Notes: generated by a model not told the origin, from the letters alone. Shown: positions 1 to 9,905, counted from the first letter of the stretch. The stretch: 64,000 bases of DNA from Rhodococcus sp. G-MC3 (GCF_030063335.1 NZ_JASISW010000004.1:186001-250000), one strand, 5' to 3'. A program made the numbers and translations.

Positions 1-544
1 CAGCCGAGCAACTCCACTCGTGCACCGACCTGGTGAAATGTTCGGCGGCGAATATCTGCACACAATGGTCGACGGCAAGCGCGGTGCCGGGCGCATTGGT
101 TCCCTTGCTCTCTTCGCTCCAGTCCACGCCCTCGGAGAAGTTCATCGACATCGCGCGGTCCTTCGCGGCTGTGTCACCCTCGACCCACAGGAGGCGCCCC
201 TCGGCGTCGGAGATCGCGACGAGCAACCCGGTGTCCGCGGCGTCCTCGACGAGTAATTTGCGGATGACAGGCCGGATGATGGACATCGGGTGACTGCTGC
301 GGTATCGCTCCAGTTCCGAACCCGACAGCGCCAGCGGGTCGTGGCCGCCGTCCGGGTCGACGCCCTTGGTCCGACTCCGGAGCCAGGAGTCGAGAACCAC
401 AGACCGGACGCTGCCGGAGGAGGGGGCGACGTCCTCGACGAAAGACCGGTGCGCCGTCGACATCTGGCGCGCGAGGACGTCGACGTCCTCACCAGGGCGA
501 ACAGCAACCCACGGGTTACCTTGCCCCGAGAATCTTCCAGTCAT
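1..544 (-). CDS. GAF-type transcriptional regulator, N-terminal part (runs off left edge)
   Basis: An open minus-strand frame runs from ATG at 544 to the window edge without a stop, giving about 181 residues. Visible signatures are SWLRS followed by GVDP (residues 53-64), a GAF-like core with LLWVEGD (118-124), and WSEESKGTNAPGTAL (142-156). This layout is typical of the sensory half of AcoR-like activators, which carry GAF then either an AAA+ domain and a Fis helix-turn-helix, or the helix-turn-helix alone. The output domain lies outside the window, so the exact class is open. An AGAAGAGG ribosome-binding site lies about 12 bases upstream. It sits downstream of the mycofactocin gene mftG on the same strand; whether it controls an alcohol or aldehyde pathway is only inference. 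Confidence 0.75.
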   Translation of the reverse strand, partial: MTGRFSGQGNPWVAVRPGEDVDVLARQMSTAHRSFVEDVAPSSGSVRSVVLDSWLRSRTKGVDPDGGHDPLALSGSELERYRSSHPMSIIRPVIRKLLVEDAADTGLLVAISDAEGRLLWVEGDTAAKDRAMSMNFSEGVDWSEESKGTNAPGTALAVDHCVQIFAAEHFTRSVHEWSCSA

Positions 545-654
545 CACTCATCTACCTCTTCTGCGTCGTCACACCACTGTAACGCAGCTCACACACGCAT
601 ACACAGTTCCTTCGACCCGGCGCTCGCCGGGACCGAAGGAGAAGAGTTCTTCGG

Positions 655-789
655 TCAGCGCTTCTTCGTCGTAGCCGAGATATCGATTCCCGGATCGCCC
701 GCCGCCTTCGACTTCTTGTCCGCTCGCTTCTCCTTCAAGGATTTCCCGACTTTCTTGGTCATGGAATTGCGGGGAGATTTGTCGGACAT
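655..789 (-). CDS. Small lysine-rich conserved protein, 44 aa
   Basis: ATG at 789 opens a 44-codon frame ending in TGA at 655. The product is strongly basic (MTKKVGKSLKEKRADKKSK core, residues 10-28) with no hydrophobic stretch and ends in KKR. Short proteins with a TKK.GKSLKEKRA.K core recur in Rhodococcus and mycobacteria from memory, but I know no function; nucleic-acid binding would fit the charge and is inference only. The gene lies between mftG and the GAF regulator, all on the minus strand. Confidence 0.6.
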   Translation of the reverse strand: MSDKSPRNSMTKKVGKSLKEKRADKKSKAAGDPGIDISATTKKR

Positions 790-849
790 CTTCTTCTGTC
801 CCCATTCTCTGTTAAACCGTGGTTGGTTCCCAGACCATGAACCTACGCC

Positions 850-2331
850 TCACGCCTTCCGAATGAGATCCGATACGCGTTCGGCCAACATGATTGCCGT
901 TGCATGCGGCCCGCGCGAGGGCACCACAGGAAATGCAGACGTGTCAGCGACCACGAGACCATCGATCCCCCGAACTCGGCATCGATCGTCGAGAACCGAA
1001 TCTCCCTCGCCCATCGACGCACTACCGGACAGGTGCAGCGAAGTTCCGAGGTGCATCGACAGTGGATCGACGGTGACGTCGACGGCGCGTGCGTCGCACA
1101 GCGGCGACGAGGCGAACAGTTCCGAGACGATATCGAGTCCGTACCGCAGGGCCGCCCTGTCGGATGCGGACTCGAGGTAGCGGTACCGAACCATCGGCGA
1201 CTCGAGCGGATCGCTCGAACGCAGCACGATCTCACCGCGGCTGTTCGGCCTCATCAGCCCGACGCCGATCATCGGGTCACCGATTGCCAGACCAGAGATC
1301 ATGCGGTCGAAAGGTGCTGCGAAGGGGCGGATTTCGAGATCGCCGGTGTGCAAAACGACCTCGAGGGGAGATGCAGGCAGATGCCCGAACGAACTTCGGT
1401 AGTACACACCGATTTCCGGATGATCACTGAATCCCTGCCCGACATTCGGGTGGTCGAGCACGACCGGCACTCCGGCGTCGTTCAACGCATCGGCGGGTCC
1501 GATGCCCGAGAGCATCAGCAGTTGTGGAGTGCGCACCGCGCCTGCGCACAACACTACCGTTTCTGCCCGGATCCGAGAGACGCCCCCATGACGCAGTACC
1601 TCCACGCCCACAGCACGCATCGAGTCGAAAATTACCGACAGAACGACAGTTTCGGTCATCATGGTCAGGTTGTCACGGTTCAGATTCGGAAGTAGGTATG
1701 CCACTGCAGTATTGATTCGCTTGCCGCCGAACACATTGAGCGGCACGGGACCTACACCGTCGCCGTCCGCGGGATCGTTGAGGTCTGCGACATGTGCGAA
1801 CCCGCATTCCATTGCAGCCGAGAAAAATGCACGACTCACCTCGGCCTGTTCGCTGTCCGGAACACGAGCAACGTCGATTGGCCCGCCTCGCCCATGCCAC
1901 TCCCCCGAGAAATCGTGATCGGTCTCCGCTGCACAGAAATATGGAAGCACGTTCCGATGAGACCAGGAGGCAGGCCAAGCGTCGAAGTCACGCGGTCTCG
2001 CTCGAACGAAATAACCACCGTTGACCGACCCCGAACCGCCGAGAACATGGCCGCGAGAAATAGTGCGCTCGATATTCGTCGTCAACGAAGCAGGGTAGGA
2101 CGCCGTCCACGGACTACCTGGACCAACAGGAAGAACGTGGGCATCGGCGATCTCGGCAGGCCAGTCTCCTAGTCCGGTGAATCCGGGGCCCGACTCGATC
2201 AACAGAACGTTGCAGGACGCATCTTCACTCAGACGAGTTGCAAGCACACACCCCGCCGATCCACCACCGACGACGACGATGTCCGCATGATCGACAGTAG
2301 AACGAGGGACGCCGGGGTACTCGCTCGTCAC
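850..2331 (-). CDS. mftG: Mycofactocin-associated GMC-family oxidoreductase MftG
   Basis: A flavoprotein of 493 residues from GTG at 2331. The start codon overlaps the stop of mftF as GTGA, indicating translational coupling. It has an N-terminal FAD dinucleotide fold (GGGSAG, residues 22-27), the GMC signature [13 protein letters not shown] near residue 100, and a C-terminal HLSGSASMG stretch followed by [16 protein letters not shown], where the catalytic His region of GMC enzymes lies. MftG members are found in mft clusters and are reported to pass electrons from reduced mycofactocin to the respiratory chain. Position directly after mftF supports the assignment. A start further upstream would run deep into mftF and is unlikely. 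Confidence 0.93.
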   Translation of the reverse strand: MTSEYPGVPRSTVDHADIVVVGGGSAGCVLATRLSEDASCNVLLIESGPGFTGLGDWPAEIADAHVLPVGPGSPWTASYPASLTTNIERTISRGHVLGGSGSVNGGYFVRARPRDFDAWPASWSHRNVLPYFCAAETDHDFSGEWHGRGGPIDVARVPDSEQAEVSRAFFSAAMECGFAHVADLNDPADGDGVGPVPLNVFGGKRINTAVAYLLPNLNRDNLTMMTETVVLSVIFDSMRAVGVEVLRHGGVSRIRAETVVLCAGAVRTPQLLMLSGIGPADALNDAGVPVVLDHPNVGQGFSDHPEIGVYYRSSFGHLPASPLEVVLHTGDLEIRPFAAPFDRMISGLAIGDPMIGVGLMRPNSRGEIVLRSSDPLESPMVRYRYLESASDRAALRYGLDIVSELFASSPLCDARAVDVTVDPLSMHLGTSLHLSGSASMGEGDSVLDDRCRVRGIDGLVVADTSAFPVVPSRGPHATAIMLAERVSDLIRKA

Positions 2332-3788
2332 GACTCCATTCGCGGAAGCAGCGCCTTCACACTGCGAGACTCGTACGCCCCGCGCCACAGACCGGCACCG
2401 TACGCGACGTCGTCGACCCTCTTGAAGAAGGCGTAACGAACGGGATCGAGACCGCCCAGTTCGCGATGCTTGTACCAATCCGAAACAGCTTCTGCTACAG
2501 CAACTCCCAAGGCAATTTTTCTGATTCGACTCGACAGCACCACCGCGAGCAGCGTGATGGGCCAATAGTGCCGACACAACGCCGACGCCAATTGCCACAG
2601 ACCGGCGACGAATCCTTCGGCGGCGAGAATTGCGGCAATTCTGGTGGGCTGATCGAGACCGACGAACATCTTACGCAGTCGAGTGATCGTGACTCCCAGA
2701 GTCAGCAGCGCGCCGAGCAAGCCGAACCGCGTGAAGGACGCGGCAAGCAGGCAGGCGACGAGTGTCCATGGCGACATCGAGATGGGCGGCACCATGCCGG
2801 GGTGCCTGGCTTCGAGCGGGCTCGCACCGGTGCCGTAGAAGAGCTTGCGGCCAAACCAACGGCCGAACGTGACCCGATGATCGTGCGCGACGTTCGCCAC
2901 CGGCTCGTAGCGAAGCCGCCACCCAGCTTCCTGCAACCTCCAGCAGAGGTCGACGTCCTCGGCCACGTGCATGGACTCGTCGAATCCGTTGCATTCCTCT
3001 GCAACATGCCTGCGAATGAGCATGGCTGCGCTCGGTACGTAGGACACCGAACTACCGGCTCGAATTGCAGCTTCCTTGCGGCCCAGGTCGAGCGAGGATC
3101 GGGCGTGCTCGTAGCGGGCGAGAGCGTTGCCCTCGGGCTCGAGGGCAACGATTCTCGGTGCCACCAGCGCGACCGCCGGATCTGAGAAGTGACCGAGCAT
3201 CACCTCGAGCCACCCCTTGCGCGGCACGACGTCCGAATCCAGGAAGGCTACAAAATCGGTTGTCACGCTCCGGAGTCCGGTGTTGCGCGCTGCGGCCGGT
3301 CCGCGGGATTTCTCGTGGCGCAGAACAGTGACCCCGCCGACGGCCCACGCCATCGGGGGCGGAGTGATGGGAACGTCGGATCCGTCGTCCACAACGATCA
3401 CCTTCAGCCCGTGCAGTGCGGGCAGGAGGCGTCCGAGTCCTGCCGCATTGTTCTTCAGCGGAACGACGACCGTGACGTCCTGCGGAGACGGTATGGACAT
3501 CGGGCGCGGATTGGCGACACCTGAATCGAGGAGCTTGCGCGCTACGAGTGCAGACTGCGAGTCGGTGACTTCGAGAAATCCGTCGCCGATCATTGCCGCG
3601 GCAGTGGGCGCGAGTTTCAGCATTCTCGTCGGCGATCCGCCGATCAGAACGCGGCCATCGGAGTATTGACGTACCCGCGGATCGACGCGCACCCCGAAGC
3701 CGTCAGGCAATCGACCTTGACCCATCAGGTGATCGTAAGCGGACTGAGGGCGTAAGTGGGATTCGGCAGTAGAAAAACTCTGTAACAT
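2328..3788 (-). CDS. mftF: Mycofactocin glycosyltransferase MftF
   Basis: A 486-residue family 2 glycosyltransferase that adds the beta-1,4-glucose chain to premycofactocin. The N-terminal 100 residues form the MftF-specific region. The GT-A domain follows, with VVDDGSD (132-138), the metal-binding FLDSD (182-186) and a [14 protein letters not shown] motif near residue 270. Hydrophobic segments in the C-terminal third ([20 protein letters not shown]) suggest membrane association. Length fits the family (about 470). It overlaps mftG by four bases and lies 40 bases downstream of mftE, so mftEFG form one transcript. The relatively long N-terminus makes the exact start slightly uncertain. Confidence 0.93.
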   Translation of the reverse strand: MLQSFSTAESHLRPQSAYDHLMGQGRLPDGFGVRVDPRVRQYSDGRVLIGGSPTRMLKLAPTAAAMIGDGFLEVTDSQSALVARKLLDSGVANPRPMSIPSPQDVTVVVPLKNNAAGLGRLLPALHGLKVIVVDDGSDVPITPPPMAWAVGGVTVLRHEKSRGPAAARNTGLRSVTTDFVAFLDSDVVPRKGWLEVMLGHFSDPAVALVAPRIVALEPEGNALARYEHARSSLDLGRKEAAIRAGSSVSYVPSAAMLIRRHVAEECNGFDESMHVAEDVDLCWRLQEAGWRLRYEPVANVAHDHRVTFGRWFGRKLFYGTGASPLEARHPGMVPPISMSPWTLVACLLAASFTRFGLLGALLTLGVTITRLRKMFVGLDQPTRIAAILAAEGFVAGLWQLASALCRHYWPITLLAVVLSSRIRKIALGVAVAEAVSDWYKHRELGGLDPVRYAFFKRVDDVAYGAGLWRGAYESRSVKALLPRMES

Positions 3789-3828
3789 ACCGGGAGCCCG
3801 TTTCGGGCGCTGGATCGGGGCGGAGTCT

Positions 3829-4533
3829 TCACGTCAACATTCCCCGGTTCGACGGTGCCCAACGGCTCATTGCTCCGATGCTACGTGTCGTCATCTCGGC
3901 CAGTATCCGGGCGCCTTCGGACGCGGATGCGCCCCTGGGATCGCCCAGCACACCGTTGCCCGACACCGCCCGTGTGCCTCCCTCACGAAGTCGCGGCAAA
4001 AGCTTCGAGATCGGCTCGGTGTTACCCACCTCGGCGCGGGCCATGTCCACAACCTCGGGCGAAAGATAGAGCAGCAGTGATGTTTCGGTTCGTCCTGCGT
4101 GAGCATCGGCCTCGGGGACGGCGCAGGGCAACCATGCCACGTCGCGGCCCTCGTACCGCAGAAGCGCGGTCGCTGCAGCCATCGTCGGAACGTTACCGCC
4201 GTGGCCGTTGACGAACAGGAGGCGGGCAGCCCACCGGCAGGCCGAGCGTCCGTACTCGACCAACACGGTCTCCAAGGCTGCGGCTCCGAGAGACACAGTG
4301 CCTGGAAACCCTTCGTGTTCGCCGCTCGCCCCGTAGGCGATCGCCGGTGCGACTTCGACTCCGGGAAGGCTGCGTGCGAGAGCCTCCGCGATGCGGGTGT
4401 CGGTGTCCAGAGGTAGATGAGGACCATGCTGCTCGAATGCGCCCACCGGAACGACGACCGTCCGGCCTTCGCCTATCCTGGTCCACCCGTCGATGCCGAG
4501 CAGGCTCGGTTGCACAGAGGCGTCGTCGGTCAT
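3829..4533 (-). CDS. mftE: Mycofactocin precursor peptide peptidase MftE (creatininase fold)
   Basis: A 234-residue creatininase-family metallopeptidase. In the pathway it cleaves MftC-modified MftA to release the C-terminal Val-Tyr derived AHDP. Metal ligands are recognisable: Glu34 and His36 in [15 protein letters not shown], Asp45, and His111 in NGHGGN, as in the family. The start at 4533 has GGAGG only two bases upstream, which is tight; an in-frame GTG at 4578 would add 15 residues. In most mft clusters mftE follows mftD closely, but here the next mft gene upstream begins about 7.9 kb away, so mftE must be driven by its own promoter or a foreign one. Confidence 0.92.
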   Translation of the reverse strand: MTDDASVQPSLLGIDGWTRIGEGRTVVVPVGAFEQHGPHLPLDTDTRIAEALARSLPGVEVAPAIAYGASGEHEGFPGTVSLGAAALETVLVEYGRSACRWAARLLFVNGHGGNVPTMAAATALLRYEGRDVAWLPCAVPEADAHAGRTETSLLLYLSPEVVDMARAEVGNTEPISKLLPRLREGGTRAVSGNGVLGDPRGASASEGARILAEMTTRSIGAMSRWAPSNRGMLT

Positions 4534-4582
4534 GTCCTCCGATGCTAGCGTCAGGCTTTCATGCCGGTAAGTGAGCACGGCG

Positions 4583-4639
4583 TGTCAAAGTAAGAGAATG
4601 GTGCTCCGAGCTGGCAAAATTCGACTTGCGAAGGTCGAA
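4583..4639 (-). promoter_or_regulatory. Candidate promoter/operator region upstream of mftE
   Basis: On the minus strand a consensus-like TTGACA lies at 4588-4583, without an obvious matching -10 element. An inverted repeat TTCGAC-8 nt-GTCGAA occupies 4620-4639, just before the relic MarR gene. MarR and TetR proteins bind such repeats, but no regulator can be assigned. The region matters because the split cluster needs a promoter here for mftEFG. Confidence 0.3.
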
Positions 4640-4664
4640 ATTATCTCTACTCGATGATCAGAAA

Positions 4665-5048
4665 CTATTCTTTGGCCACGGCAGGTGTCCGTTCTTTACA
4701 GATCAGGGGTTTGCCGACGGCCCGGCAGGCAACCGTGCTCAGCAACGGAATTGTTGTTGCTCATCGGCTCCTAGCGAATCGAGGAACACTTTCTCCGCGG
4801 CTTGTTTCCGATACTCGAGGCGTTGCAGGATCTGCGATCCCAGGTCGGTGGCAACCACCGTGCGTACCCGTCTGTCGGTTGGGTCCGGTTGCCGGTCGAC
4901 CCGGATACCGAGAAAGCTCCAACTGCGTCCGGATTTGTTTGCGCACAACGGTATACAGCAGCTGATATCCCCTGGTGCCGCGAGGTACGTCCGCGAGAGG
5001 GGTTCCACGTGCGATTTGTAATCGCGCATCAACATCGGCAGCGACCAT
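4665..5048 (-). pseudogene. MarR-family regulator, decayed
   Basis: MarR-like protein sequence is split between frames. One frame (from 5048) reads RGTRGYQLLYTVVRKQIRTQ followed by LELSRY, the start of a winged helix. Another frame carries the wing, VDRQPDPTDRRVRTVVATD, and then the C-terminal helix LQRLEYRKQAAEKVFLDSL. The recognition helix between them is missing, and a further shift is needed to continue past position 4739 to a stop at 4665. At least two frameshifts and one deletion are therefore needed to restore a MarR protein. It sits between mftE and the oleate hydratase gene, on the same strand as both. Confidence 0.72.
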
Positions 5049-5097
5049 CCTAGGTCACAATCGACCTCGGATGGTCGCTGGAGCGAGTCCGATCAGG

Positions 5098-6861
5098 TCA
5101 ATCGGAAAGCAACCCGGACTCCGCGAGCAGATCTCCGATCTCCGTCGTGTCCAGCTTCGCCATCAACTTCTTGCGCAGCAGCTGCGGGCCGGGCAGCGTC
5201 AGTTCCTTGCCATCGCGAAGCTTGCTGGTAGCGGTCAATAGTGCGCGAACGTCATAGGTGGAATCGAACACCTCGGGGATACCGCGTTCGATGCCGAGTA
5301 GTCGATACGCAGCCTCCATAGCGGTGCGCACGGAGTACTCGGTGGTGAAGATGCAGTCCCGTGAGGTCTCGGCGAACTGCCCGATGAAGGCGAAGTTCAC
5401 CGCGCCCTCGGGCACGACATCGGGTCGGTCACCGGCCTGGCGCGGCATGAAGAACGAGGTCACATAGGGCATCATCACCGGCACACACTTTGCCGCCTGC
5501 GCTGCGAGTTCGGGGATCTCGCCGACCGGGACGCCCAGATGGTAGAGCCATTCCTGGGTGATCTCCTCGCCTGTGCACTCATGCATGGGCTTGTTCACGT
5601 AGTCGCCGGGTACGTCCACGAACAATGCGTAGACCCACACAACGACCTGGTCCTTGGGTTGCTGTTTGAAATGCGGCTGCCGGTTGACCGTCCAGCTCAT
5701 CAGCCAGCTCGAATCCCTCGCCGTGACAATGCCTCCCGTGACGACTTTCCCGCTGAACGGGTCGCGTTTGCAGACCTTCTCGATGTAGGCCGGGATGCGC
5801 TTGTCCAGCGTGGTGACGGTGGCCGATTCCCACTTCGTCTTGGGGATATGGGCCCCGAACACATCAGGACGCCCGAAGGACAGGTCTTTCGCAGCGATAC
5901 GCCGCCACAGATCCCAGGCGGGTGCAGGTCCCTCGTCCAGCGCTGCAGGAGTGTGCTGATCCCCGTTGACCGAGTTCTCCGTCAAAGAACCGATCGTGGT
6001 GAAGATCAGATCGTTCTCGCGCAACGCAGTTCCCGCTTCGACGCCGCCGCTGACCCAGTGGAGGTGTGTGGCGAGCTTGCGCTGGGAGGTGATCTCGAAG
6101 TCGATGTCGGTGACCTCGGTGTCGAACCGGAAGGTCACTCCCTGATCCAGCAACCAGGTGTACAGCGGGAGGACCAGTGACTCGTACTGGTTGTACTTGG
6201 TGAATTTCAGGGCCGAGAAGTCCGGGAGACCGCCGATGTGATGGATGAAGCGGTGTAGGTAGAGCTTCATTTCGAGGGCGCTGTGCCATTCCTCGAAGGC
6301 GAACATAGTGCGCCAGTAGAGCCAGAAGTTGCTGGCGAGAAAGTCTTTCCCGAAGACCTCGTCGATCCGCTTGTTCTCCATCTCTTCGCGGGTGGAGAGG
6401 AATACCTTGACGATGTCTTTCTGCGCGCGCTCACTGAGGGCGAATCGACCGTCGGTGTGCGCGTCCTGTCCCTGCTTCTGCGTGACGCGCTGCAAGGAAT
6501 AGTTCGGATCGTCCTTGTCGAGCCAGTAGAACTCGTCGAGAACACTCGCCCCTTCGGTTTCGATGGACGGAACGGAACGGAAAAGGTCCCAGAGGCATTC
6601 GAAATGGTCCTCCATTTCGCGTCCACCACGGACCACGAAGCCCTTCTTCGGTTCTGCGATGCCATCCAGTGCACCACCCGGTAGTTCAAGTCGCTCCAGG
6701 ATGGTGATGTTGGCGCCAGGCATCTGCCCATCGCGAATCAGAAAGGCCGCACCGGAAAGCGATGCCAGGCCTGCGCCGACGAACCACGCCGTTTTTTCGT
6801 CTACGCCTGCAGGCTTCCGTGGCCGGGCGAATGCCTCATAGTTGCCGTTGCTGTAGTACAT
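5098..6861 (-). CDS. ohyA: Oleate hydratase (10-linoleic acid hydratase family)
   Basis: A 587-residue FAD protein of the myosin-cross-reactive-antigen family, which hydrates cis-9 double bonds of free fatty acids to 10-hydroxy acids. The N-terminus MYYSNGNYEAFARPRKP is characteristic, followed by the flavin motif GAGLASLSGAAF (residues 30-41) and RGGREMEDHFECLWDLF (about 78-94), which holds the acidic residues of the active site. Length equals that of typical rhodococcal OhyA. It is the second gene of a two-gene operon with the dehydrogenase upstream (30-base gap). A decayed MarR gene follows it and a TetR gene is divergent from the operon. Confidence 0.94.
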   Translation of the reverse strand: MYYSNGNYEAFARPRKPAGVDEKTAWFVGAGLASLSGAAFLIRDGQMPGANITILERLELPGGALDGIAEPKKGFVVRGGREMEDHFECLWDLFRSVPSIETEGASVLDEFYWLDKDDPNYSLQRVTQKQGQDAHTDGRFALSERAQKDIVKVFLSTREEMENKRIDEVFGKDFLASNFWLYWRTMFAFEEWHSALEMKLYLHRFIHHIGGLPDFSALKFTKYNQYESLVLPLYTWLLDQGVTFRFDTEVTDIDFEITSQRKLATHLHWVSGGVEAGTALRENDLIFTTIGSLTENSVNGDQHTPAALDEGPAPAWDLWRRIAAKDLSFGRPDVFGAHIPKTKWESATVTTLDKRIPAYIEKVCKRDPFSGKVVTGGIVTARDSSWLMSWTVNRQPHFKQQPKDQVVVWVYALFVDVPGDYVNKPMHECTGEEITQEWLYHLGVPVGEIPELAAQAAKCVPVMMPYVTSFFMPRQAGDRPDVVPEGAVNFAFIGQFAETSRDCIFTTEYSVRTAMEAAYRLLGIERGIPEVFDSTYDVRALLTATSKLRDGKELTLPGPQLLRKKLMAKLDTTEIGDLLAESGLLSD

Positions 6862-6891
6862 GAATTCTGGTTCCTCTCCTAGGTTTTGGTG

Positions 6892-7758
6892 TCACTCGGC
6901 GTTCGGGTAGCGATAGAAGCCCTCGCCACTCGAGACGCCGAGTTTTCCTGCGTCGAGGTAGTTCTCCTTGATCCAGGAGGCGATGCGTCGATCGCTTTCG
7001 CTGCCATTGACGAGGATGTTGTAGGGCGTAGTGAGTCCGACGACGTCATAGATCTGGAACGGACCGAGGGGGGCGCCGGTGGCGATCCGCCACACACGGT
7101 CGACGTCCTCGGGGTTGGCATAACCGAAGGCGGCGAGTTCTCCGGCCGCATTGAGGAAGGGAACCAGCAGTGAGTTCAGGACGTAGCCGGCCTTCTCCTT
7201 GTGGATAGGAATAGGCACCATGCCGATGGCCGTGGCGAAGTCGACGACGGAATCGAACACAGCGGGGTCGGTGTCGGCGGTGCCCATGACCTCGGCGGTG
7301 TTGAATTTCCAGATCTGGTTGGCGAAGTGCAGCGCTAGGAACTTGTCGGGACGGCCGGTGAAGTCTTTCAATTCACTCGGCAACAGAGTCGATGAATTGG
7401 TTGCGAAAATCGTCTTTGCCGGCGCGACTTCACCCAACCGCTCATAGGTATCCCGCTTGATGTCGAGCACCTCGGGAATTGCTTCGATCACCAGGTCTGC
7501 GCATTCGACCGCGTCGGCGAGATCGGACGAGTAGCTGATGCGTTGGAGGGCGGCGTCCGTCTCGAGGTCGGTGGAACCGGATACCTCGCGGGTGTACGTT
7601 GCAGCAAGTTTTTCGAAGCGTTCCTTTGCCTTGGAGAGGATTTCGTTGTTGATGTCGTAGACGGTGACGTCGAAGCCGCGGTAGGCGGTCTGGAACGCAA
7701 TTTGCGATCCGAGGACTCCGGTCCCCAGGACGGTCACCTTGTCGATCTCGATAGTCAT
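6892..7758 (-). CDS. 3-hydroxyacyl-CoA dehydrogenase-family NAD oxidoreductase
   Basis: A 288-residue two-domain enzyme: Rossmann domain with GTGVLGSQIAF (residues 11-21), then the helical C-terminal domain. The catalytic His lies in LHFANQIWK; true 3-hydroxyacyl-CoA dehydrogenases usually read HFFNPP here, so the substrate pocket differs. It is the first gene of the ohyA operon. In Micrococcus luteus an enzyme of this general family oxidises 10-hydroxystearate to 10-ketostearate, so a role as hydroxy-fatty-acid dehydrogenase acting on the OhyA product is attractive. That is inference from operon context; a conventional beta-oxidation role is the alternative. Confidence 0.88.
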   Translation of the reverse strand: MTIEIDKVTVLGTGVLGSQIAFQTAYRGFDVTVYDINNEILSKAKERFEKLAATYTREVSGSTDLETDAALQRISYSSDLADAVECADLVIEAIPEVLDIKRDTYERLGEVAPAKTIFATNSSTLLPSELKDFTGRPDKFLALHFANQIWKFNTAEVMGTADTDPAVFDSVVDFATAIGMVPIPIHKEKAGYVLNSLLVPFLNAAGELAAFGYANPEDVDRVWRIATGAPLGPFQIYDVVGLTTPYNILVNGSESDRRIASWIKENYLDAGKLGVSSGEGFYRYPNAE

Positions 7759-8098
7759 GGCTACTCCTTCATTCTGCGGCGAGGCGACCAGCGCTGACTC
7801 AGTCCTGAGCGATGGGGTGGACTTCAGTCAGGCGGTGGTCTCGACCGCCGGGATATCGGTCATCGACGGTTCGTCCGTCGGTGTGTTGACAGGGTGTGTG
7901 AGTGCGGGTCGATGGACACGTCGGAGATGCGCCTCGGGCCGCGTATCGGCGCGGCAGTTCGCAAGTCCATTGCTTGGCGACCTCCGACCTACTCGAATAA
8001 CTGATTGTCGCTCGATTTCGAGTGTAGTCGTTTTTGAGTCCGACGGCAGTGTGCCGTTGAATGGAGGAGCATGAGATCGATCACGGAAGGAGCGCGTC
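7759..8098. promoter_or_regulatory. Divergent regulatory region between the ohyA operon and a TetR gene
   Basis: This 340-base gap separates two divergent transcripts. A short inverted repeat, ACTCGAA (7991-7997) and TTCGAGT (8017-8023), could be part of a TetR operator. GGAAGGAG at 8085-8092 is the ribosome-binding site that supports the TTG start at 8099. No convincing protein-coding frame is present. Confidence 0.4.
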
Positions 8099-8764
8099 TT
8101 GGCCACCGATGCCACGTCCGAACAGGCACCGCCCCAGTTGGGCCGCCGTGAACGCAACAAGCGCGATAAGTATCAGCGGATATTCGAGGCCGCGTCTCGG
8201 CTGTTCGTCGCACGCGGTTACTCGGCAGTGACTACCCAGGAGATTGCCGAGGCCGCCGATGTCGGCACCGGCACCCTGTTCAGTTACGCCTCCTCGAAGG
8301 CCGAACTGCTACTGATGGTGATGAACGCGCACATGAGGGTCGGAACCCGTGAAAGGATGGCCGCGGCGTCCTCGGAGGGGCATGCCGCCGACGCGATCAT
8401 GGGGTTGCTGGAGCCGCTGATACAGATCAGTGTGACCCAGCCCGAAAACACCGCCGTGTATCAGCGCGAGGTCCTCTTCGGGGCGCAGGGGCATCATCGG
8501 TCCGAAGCTTTGAAACGCATTTCGGAGTTCGAGGCGGCAATCGGCGAGGTACTGAGGGAACGCGGGGGTCTGCGCACCGATATCGAACCCGCGGGTGCCG
8601 CTCGTACTATCTTCTCGGCGTTGCACATGGAGATCATCCGGCTCGGCCTCGGGCGAGAGAACGCGGCGACGCTGCCCGATTCGCTTCGGCGCGATGTCGA
8701 TCTGCTGCTTCATGGCGCACTCGGCGGTCGTTCCCTCGGCTCCGGCACCGAGGGGAGCCGATAG
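8099..8764 (+). CDS. TetR-family transcriptional regulator, divergent from ohyA operon
   Basis: A 221-residue TetR protein from a TTG start preceded by a strong GGAAGGAG. The helix-turn-helix spans about residues 20-65 (FEAASRLFVARGYSAVTTQE, then IAEAADVGTGTLFSYASSKA). The C-terminal ligand domain is divergent. Its divergent position makes it the likely regulator of the oleate hydratase operon, with a fatty acid or acyl-CoA as plausible effector; both points are inferred. Confidence 0.9.
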   Translation: MATDATSEQAPPQLGRRERNKRDKYQRIFEAASRLFVARGYSAVTTQEIAEAADVGTGTLFSYASSKAELLLMVMNAHMRVGTRERMAAASSEGHAADAIMGLLEPLIQISVTQPENTAVYQREVLFGAQGHHRSEALKRISEFEAAIGEVLRERGGLRTDIEPAGAARTIFSALHMEIIRLGLGRENAATLPDSLRRDVDLLLHGALGGRSLGSGTEGSR

Positions 8765-8892
8765 TTCGTTGGCGCTCCTGCGATGCCAATATTTCGGCGA
8801 TGACTGTTCTGCGCCCGACTGCCCTGTTCTCGTAGCAGCGGTGTTCAAGCGGTGGAGCCTGGCTCACTCGGCAAGGCGTTCGTGAGCACAGA

Positions 8893-9039
8893 GGCTGGAT
8901 GTGGATCAGATTCAGCATCGCTGCACTCGGGGCGTACGGATTTGTCGCGACCCTGCATTCGGATGCGAGCTTCGGCAGAATTCTCGCCGCATACAGCGGC
9001 GTGTTTGTCGCGGGTTCATTGCTCTGGGGGATGGCCGTT
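8893..9039 (+). pseudogene. YnfA/UPF0060 membrane protein remnant
   Basis: A plus-strand frame reads [18 protein letters not shown], then [21 protein letters not shown], which matches the middle of YnfA-family small membrane proteins (normally about 108 residues, four helices). The first helix and the C-terminal block containing DGFRPDRWD are absent; after about 9039 the frame carries unrelated sequence. The gene is therefore truncated at both ends. The rest of the 8765-9179 gap shows nothing recognisable. Confidence 0.65.
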
Positions 9040-9179
9040 CGGGGGGCGCTGAGCTGGGCTACTTCGGCAGCCTTCACCTTCGGCCGCATGTACGGCTCAC
9101 CGTCGGCTGGCGCGCCAATCTTCACATGGACGAAACAAAATCCCACTAGCGTCCACTTCGCACTCAGGAAGGACTGTCA

Positions 9180-9905
9180 ATGCCACCACGTCGGAGATCG
9201 GTTCTGCTTGCTCTGCTGAGCATCGATGCGCCGGGTGGCAGCCAACTCACGATTCTGGACGAACTCAAACGTGTCATCCTTTCTGGCGACGCGCCTCCTG
9301 GCACACCTATTCCGCTCAATGAAGTCGCCGAGATATTCGGTGTCAGTAGAATACCGGTGCGTGAATCTTTGAAGACCTTGATCGGAGAGGGCCTCGTCGA
9401 TCACCGTCCCAATCTCGGTTATACCGTTGCGCAATTGACCTCGGCAGAATTGCACGAAATGTACATTGTGCGTGAAGTCTTGGAATCAGCCGCGCTGGCC
9501 AGAGCCGTCGAATTGGCGACGGACGAGGATCGACAACGGGCGATCGAGGCCAATCAGCTTCTCGAACAAAGCATTACTGCCGACGATCCGCGCGAGTACC
9601 ACCGTCAGAGCCGTGAGTTCCACATGTCTCTGACGAGGCCGTCCCATATGAAGCGACTGCTTCACATGCTCGATTCGGCATGGAATATCACCGAACCAAT
9701 TCAACCGATGGTTCACGTCGCCGGGTCAGATCGGGAAACGCTGCATTCGGATCACCGAAAAATGCTGGAAGCCTTTTTGACGCGCGATACCGCGACTTTG
9801 TTGGATATTGCGCTTGAACACCACAGTCGGCTGAACACGGTTATTTCCTCGATTCCCACCGATACCGGACTGCTTGCCCAGTCGCCTCGCACGATCGCCG
9901 AGTGA
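9180..9905 (+). CDS. GntR/FadR-family transcriptional regulator
   Basis: A 241-residue GntR protein. The winged helix near residues 25-75 contains [19 protein letters not shown] and then [20 protein letters not shown], the classic GntR signature. The FCD-type C-terminal domain has the metal-binding pattern, with REFH near residue 143 and HRKML and HH residues later. GGAAGG lies 8 bases before ATG. It immediately precedes the NCS1 permease and hydantoin racemase genes on the same strand and most likely controls them in response to a purine- or hydantoin-type metabolite. Confidence 0.9.
   Translation: MPPRRRSVLLALLSIDAPGGSQLTILDELKRVILSGDAPPGTPIPLNEVAEIFGVSRIPVRESLKTLIGEGLVDHRPNLGYTVAQLTSAELHEMYIVREVLESAALARAVELATDEDRQRAIEANQLLEQSITADDPREYHRQSREFHMSLTRPSHMKRLLHMLDSAWNITEPIQPMVHVAGSDRETLHSDHRKMLEAFLTRDTATLLDIALEHHSRLNTVISSIPTDTGLLAQSPRTIAE

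Noticed and set aside
290-1180. Plus-strand 296-codon frame opposite the GAF regulator and mftG
   Set aside because: Low-complexity Arg/Ser translation; the minus strand carries the recognisable proteins.
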